A stretch of 13,956 nt of DNA from Hydrogenovibrio sp. UBA654 (lineage in GTDB: Bacteria > Pseudomonadota > Gammaproteobacteria > Thiomicrospirales > Thiomicrospiraceae). The stretch lies in assembly GCA_002299585.1 (NCBI GenBank), contig DBOE01000057.1, forward strand, positions 1 to 13,956, written 5' to 3'. The notes under the pieces are model-generated. The model did no database searches, was not told the origin of the DNA, and was given only the letters and a program-made list of their open reading frames with translations. Numbering within the stretch: the stretch's first letter is position 1; every line of letters starts with the position of its first letter. Shown in pieces: positions 13,167 to 13,956 of this stretch. The position numbers and the translations under genes are program-made.

Positions 13167-13937
13167 ATGAAAAATTCAATAATTATTGTAGGAATGGGAG
13201 AGCTGGGTAGTGTTTTTGCCCGTGGTTTTTTAAAACTAGGCTACTCTGTACAAGCGATTACTAGAAAAACATCTATGGTAGAAATAGCTAAAAAAATACC
13301 TAAACCAACAGCGGTTTTAATCGCCGTTGGTGAAGCTGATATTCATCGAGTAATGCAAAATATACCTAACTTTTGGCGACAATATACTATTCTTATCCAA
13401 AATGAACTCTTACCAAAAGACTGGTTAAATGCTGGATTAAATGAACCTACCGTAATTTCTATTTGGTTTGAAAAGAAAAAAGGTATCGATACCAAAATTA
13501 TTACCACCTCACCAGTGTTTGGCAAACATAGCCAACTAGTCGTTGATGCATTAGATACTTTAGATCTTCCTGCTAAAAAATTAGATAACTTAGAACAACT
13601 TAAATATGAATTAGTAAGGAAAAACTGTTATATATTAACTACCAATATAGCAGGCTTAGAAGTAGGTGGCAATGTAAAAGAACTAGCAGAAAATCATAAC
13701 CAACTGATGTTAGCCGTAGCGAATGATGTTTTAGATATCCAAGATAGCTTAACTCTAATAACTAATGAGCGAGAAAAAATTATTAAAGGCATGCTGGAAT
13801 CTTTTGCAGGTGATCCTGAACATAACTGCATGGGTAGATCAGCCTCAGCAAGATTAAACAGAGCTTTAAACATAGCTAAGGCAGCTGGTTTAAGTGTAAA
13901 AAAATTAAATGAAATCGCAGATAAGCATCTAAAGTAA
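13167..13937 (+). CDS. NAD(P)-binding protein, ketopantoate-reductase-like
   Basis: A 256-residue protein with an N-terminal Rossmann fold: IIIVGMGELGSVFARG carries the GxGxxG loop at 9-14. The C-terminal half resembles the helical ApbA/PanE domain, with NCYILTTNIAG (153-163) and GRSASARLNRAL (223-234). This suggests a reductase or dehydrogenase acting on a small oxo-acid, but the catalytic Lys of PanE could not be placed with confidence and the protein is shorter than typical PanE (about 300), so no symbol is given. The ATG has AGAGGAAATAAA before it. It is divergent from the metalloregulator-ntrBC operon across 65 nt and ends five nt from a tRNA gene on the other strand. Confidence 0.7.
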   Translation: MKNSIIIVGMGELGSVFARGFLKLGYSVQAITRKTSMVEIAKKIPKPTAVLIAVGEADIHRVMQNIPNFWRQYTILIQNELLPKDWLNAGLNEPTVISIWFEKKKGIDTKIITTSPVFGKHSQLVVDALDTLDLPAKKLDNLEQLKYELVRKNCYILTTNIAGLEVGGNVKELAENHNQLMLAVANDVLDIQDSLTLITNEREKIIKGMLESFAGDPEHNCMGRSASARLNRALNIAKAAGLSVKKLNEIADKHLK

Positions 13938-13942
13938 TAAAA

Positions 13943-13956
13943 TGGTGGGTCGTGCG
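13943..13956 (-). tRNA. 3' end of a tRNA gene, probably tRNA-Lys
   Basis: The minus strand ends ...CGC-ACGACCC-A-CCA. That is a 7-nt acceptor 3' strand, discriminator A and encoded CCA, preceded by the last bases of a T stem. A 5' acceptor strand GGGTCGT, which would pair with it, is the E. coli tRNA-Lys(UUU) acceptor. Only 14 nt are inside the window, so anticodon and identity are inferred. It is convergent with the preceding gene. Confidence 0.7.

Noticed and set aside
1..13956. CRISPR array, prophage, toxin-antitoxin or defence system
   Set aside because: No spaced direct repeats, phage or nuclease proteins are seen. The repeats present are one gene duplication, short in-frame tandem units and one inverted 20-bp pair.

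Overview
This is an AT-rich window with ordinary bacterial gene packing. The protein set (PepN, Pal, FNR-type regulator, PgpA, ArgG, Psd, PII, NtrB/NtrC) reads as gammaproteobacterial. The strong AT bias, the small intergenic gaps and a regulator that looks damaged would fit a host-associated or streamlined lineage, such as a sulfur-oxidiser-type symbiont. That placement is inference: no marker gene here fixes the species. I see no CRISPR array, phage, complete insertion sequence, toxin-antitoxin or defence locus.

Layout. Positions 1-2467 (minus) hold pepN, cut at its 3' end by the window edge. Positions 2487-3967 hold a tandem duplication: two Pal-type lipoprotein genes, each with a near-identical terminator. 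The spacer upstream of the downstream copy also keeps a 44-nt relic of the 3' end of the neighbouring fnr-type gene. The fnr-type gene itself (3924-4577, minus) keeps its four predicted cluster cysteines. It lacks about 19 residues of the dimer helix, has Ile where FNR has its DNA-reading Arg, and its best ribosome site points to an ATG in another frame. Next come a glutamate/aspartate-type sodium symporter (4682-5944), a single-domain rhodanese (6072-6350), pgpA (6407-6898) and argG (6900-8108), all on minus.

At 8108/8198 the strand switches. psd and a PII gene (glnB/glnK type) form a plus-strand pair with an ATGA overlap. They converge on a four-gene minus-strand operon read 13101 to 9681: small membrane protein, DtxR/MntR-type metalloregulator, ntrB, ntrC. 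PII and NtrBC, the two halves of nitrogen sensing, are therefore adjacent but in different transcription units. NtrBC shares a transcript with a metal-sensing repressor, and PII with phospholipid synthesis. Divergent from that operon is a ketopantoate-reductase-like protein (13167-13937). The last 14 bases are the 3' end of a minus-strand tRNA, most likely tRNA-Lys.

No wholly new system is evident. The observations most worth checking are the pal/terminator/fnr-tail duplication with insertion-sequence-like ends at its breakpoint, the signs of decay in fnr, a ten-G run inside pgpA, and two start junctions of identical sequence (TAATTTG) that imply coupled reinitiation.
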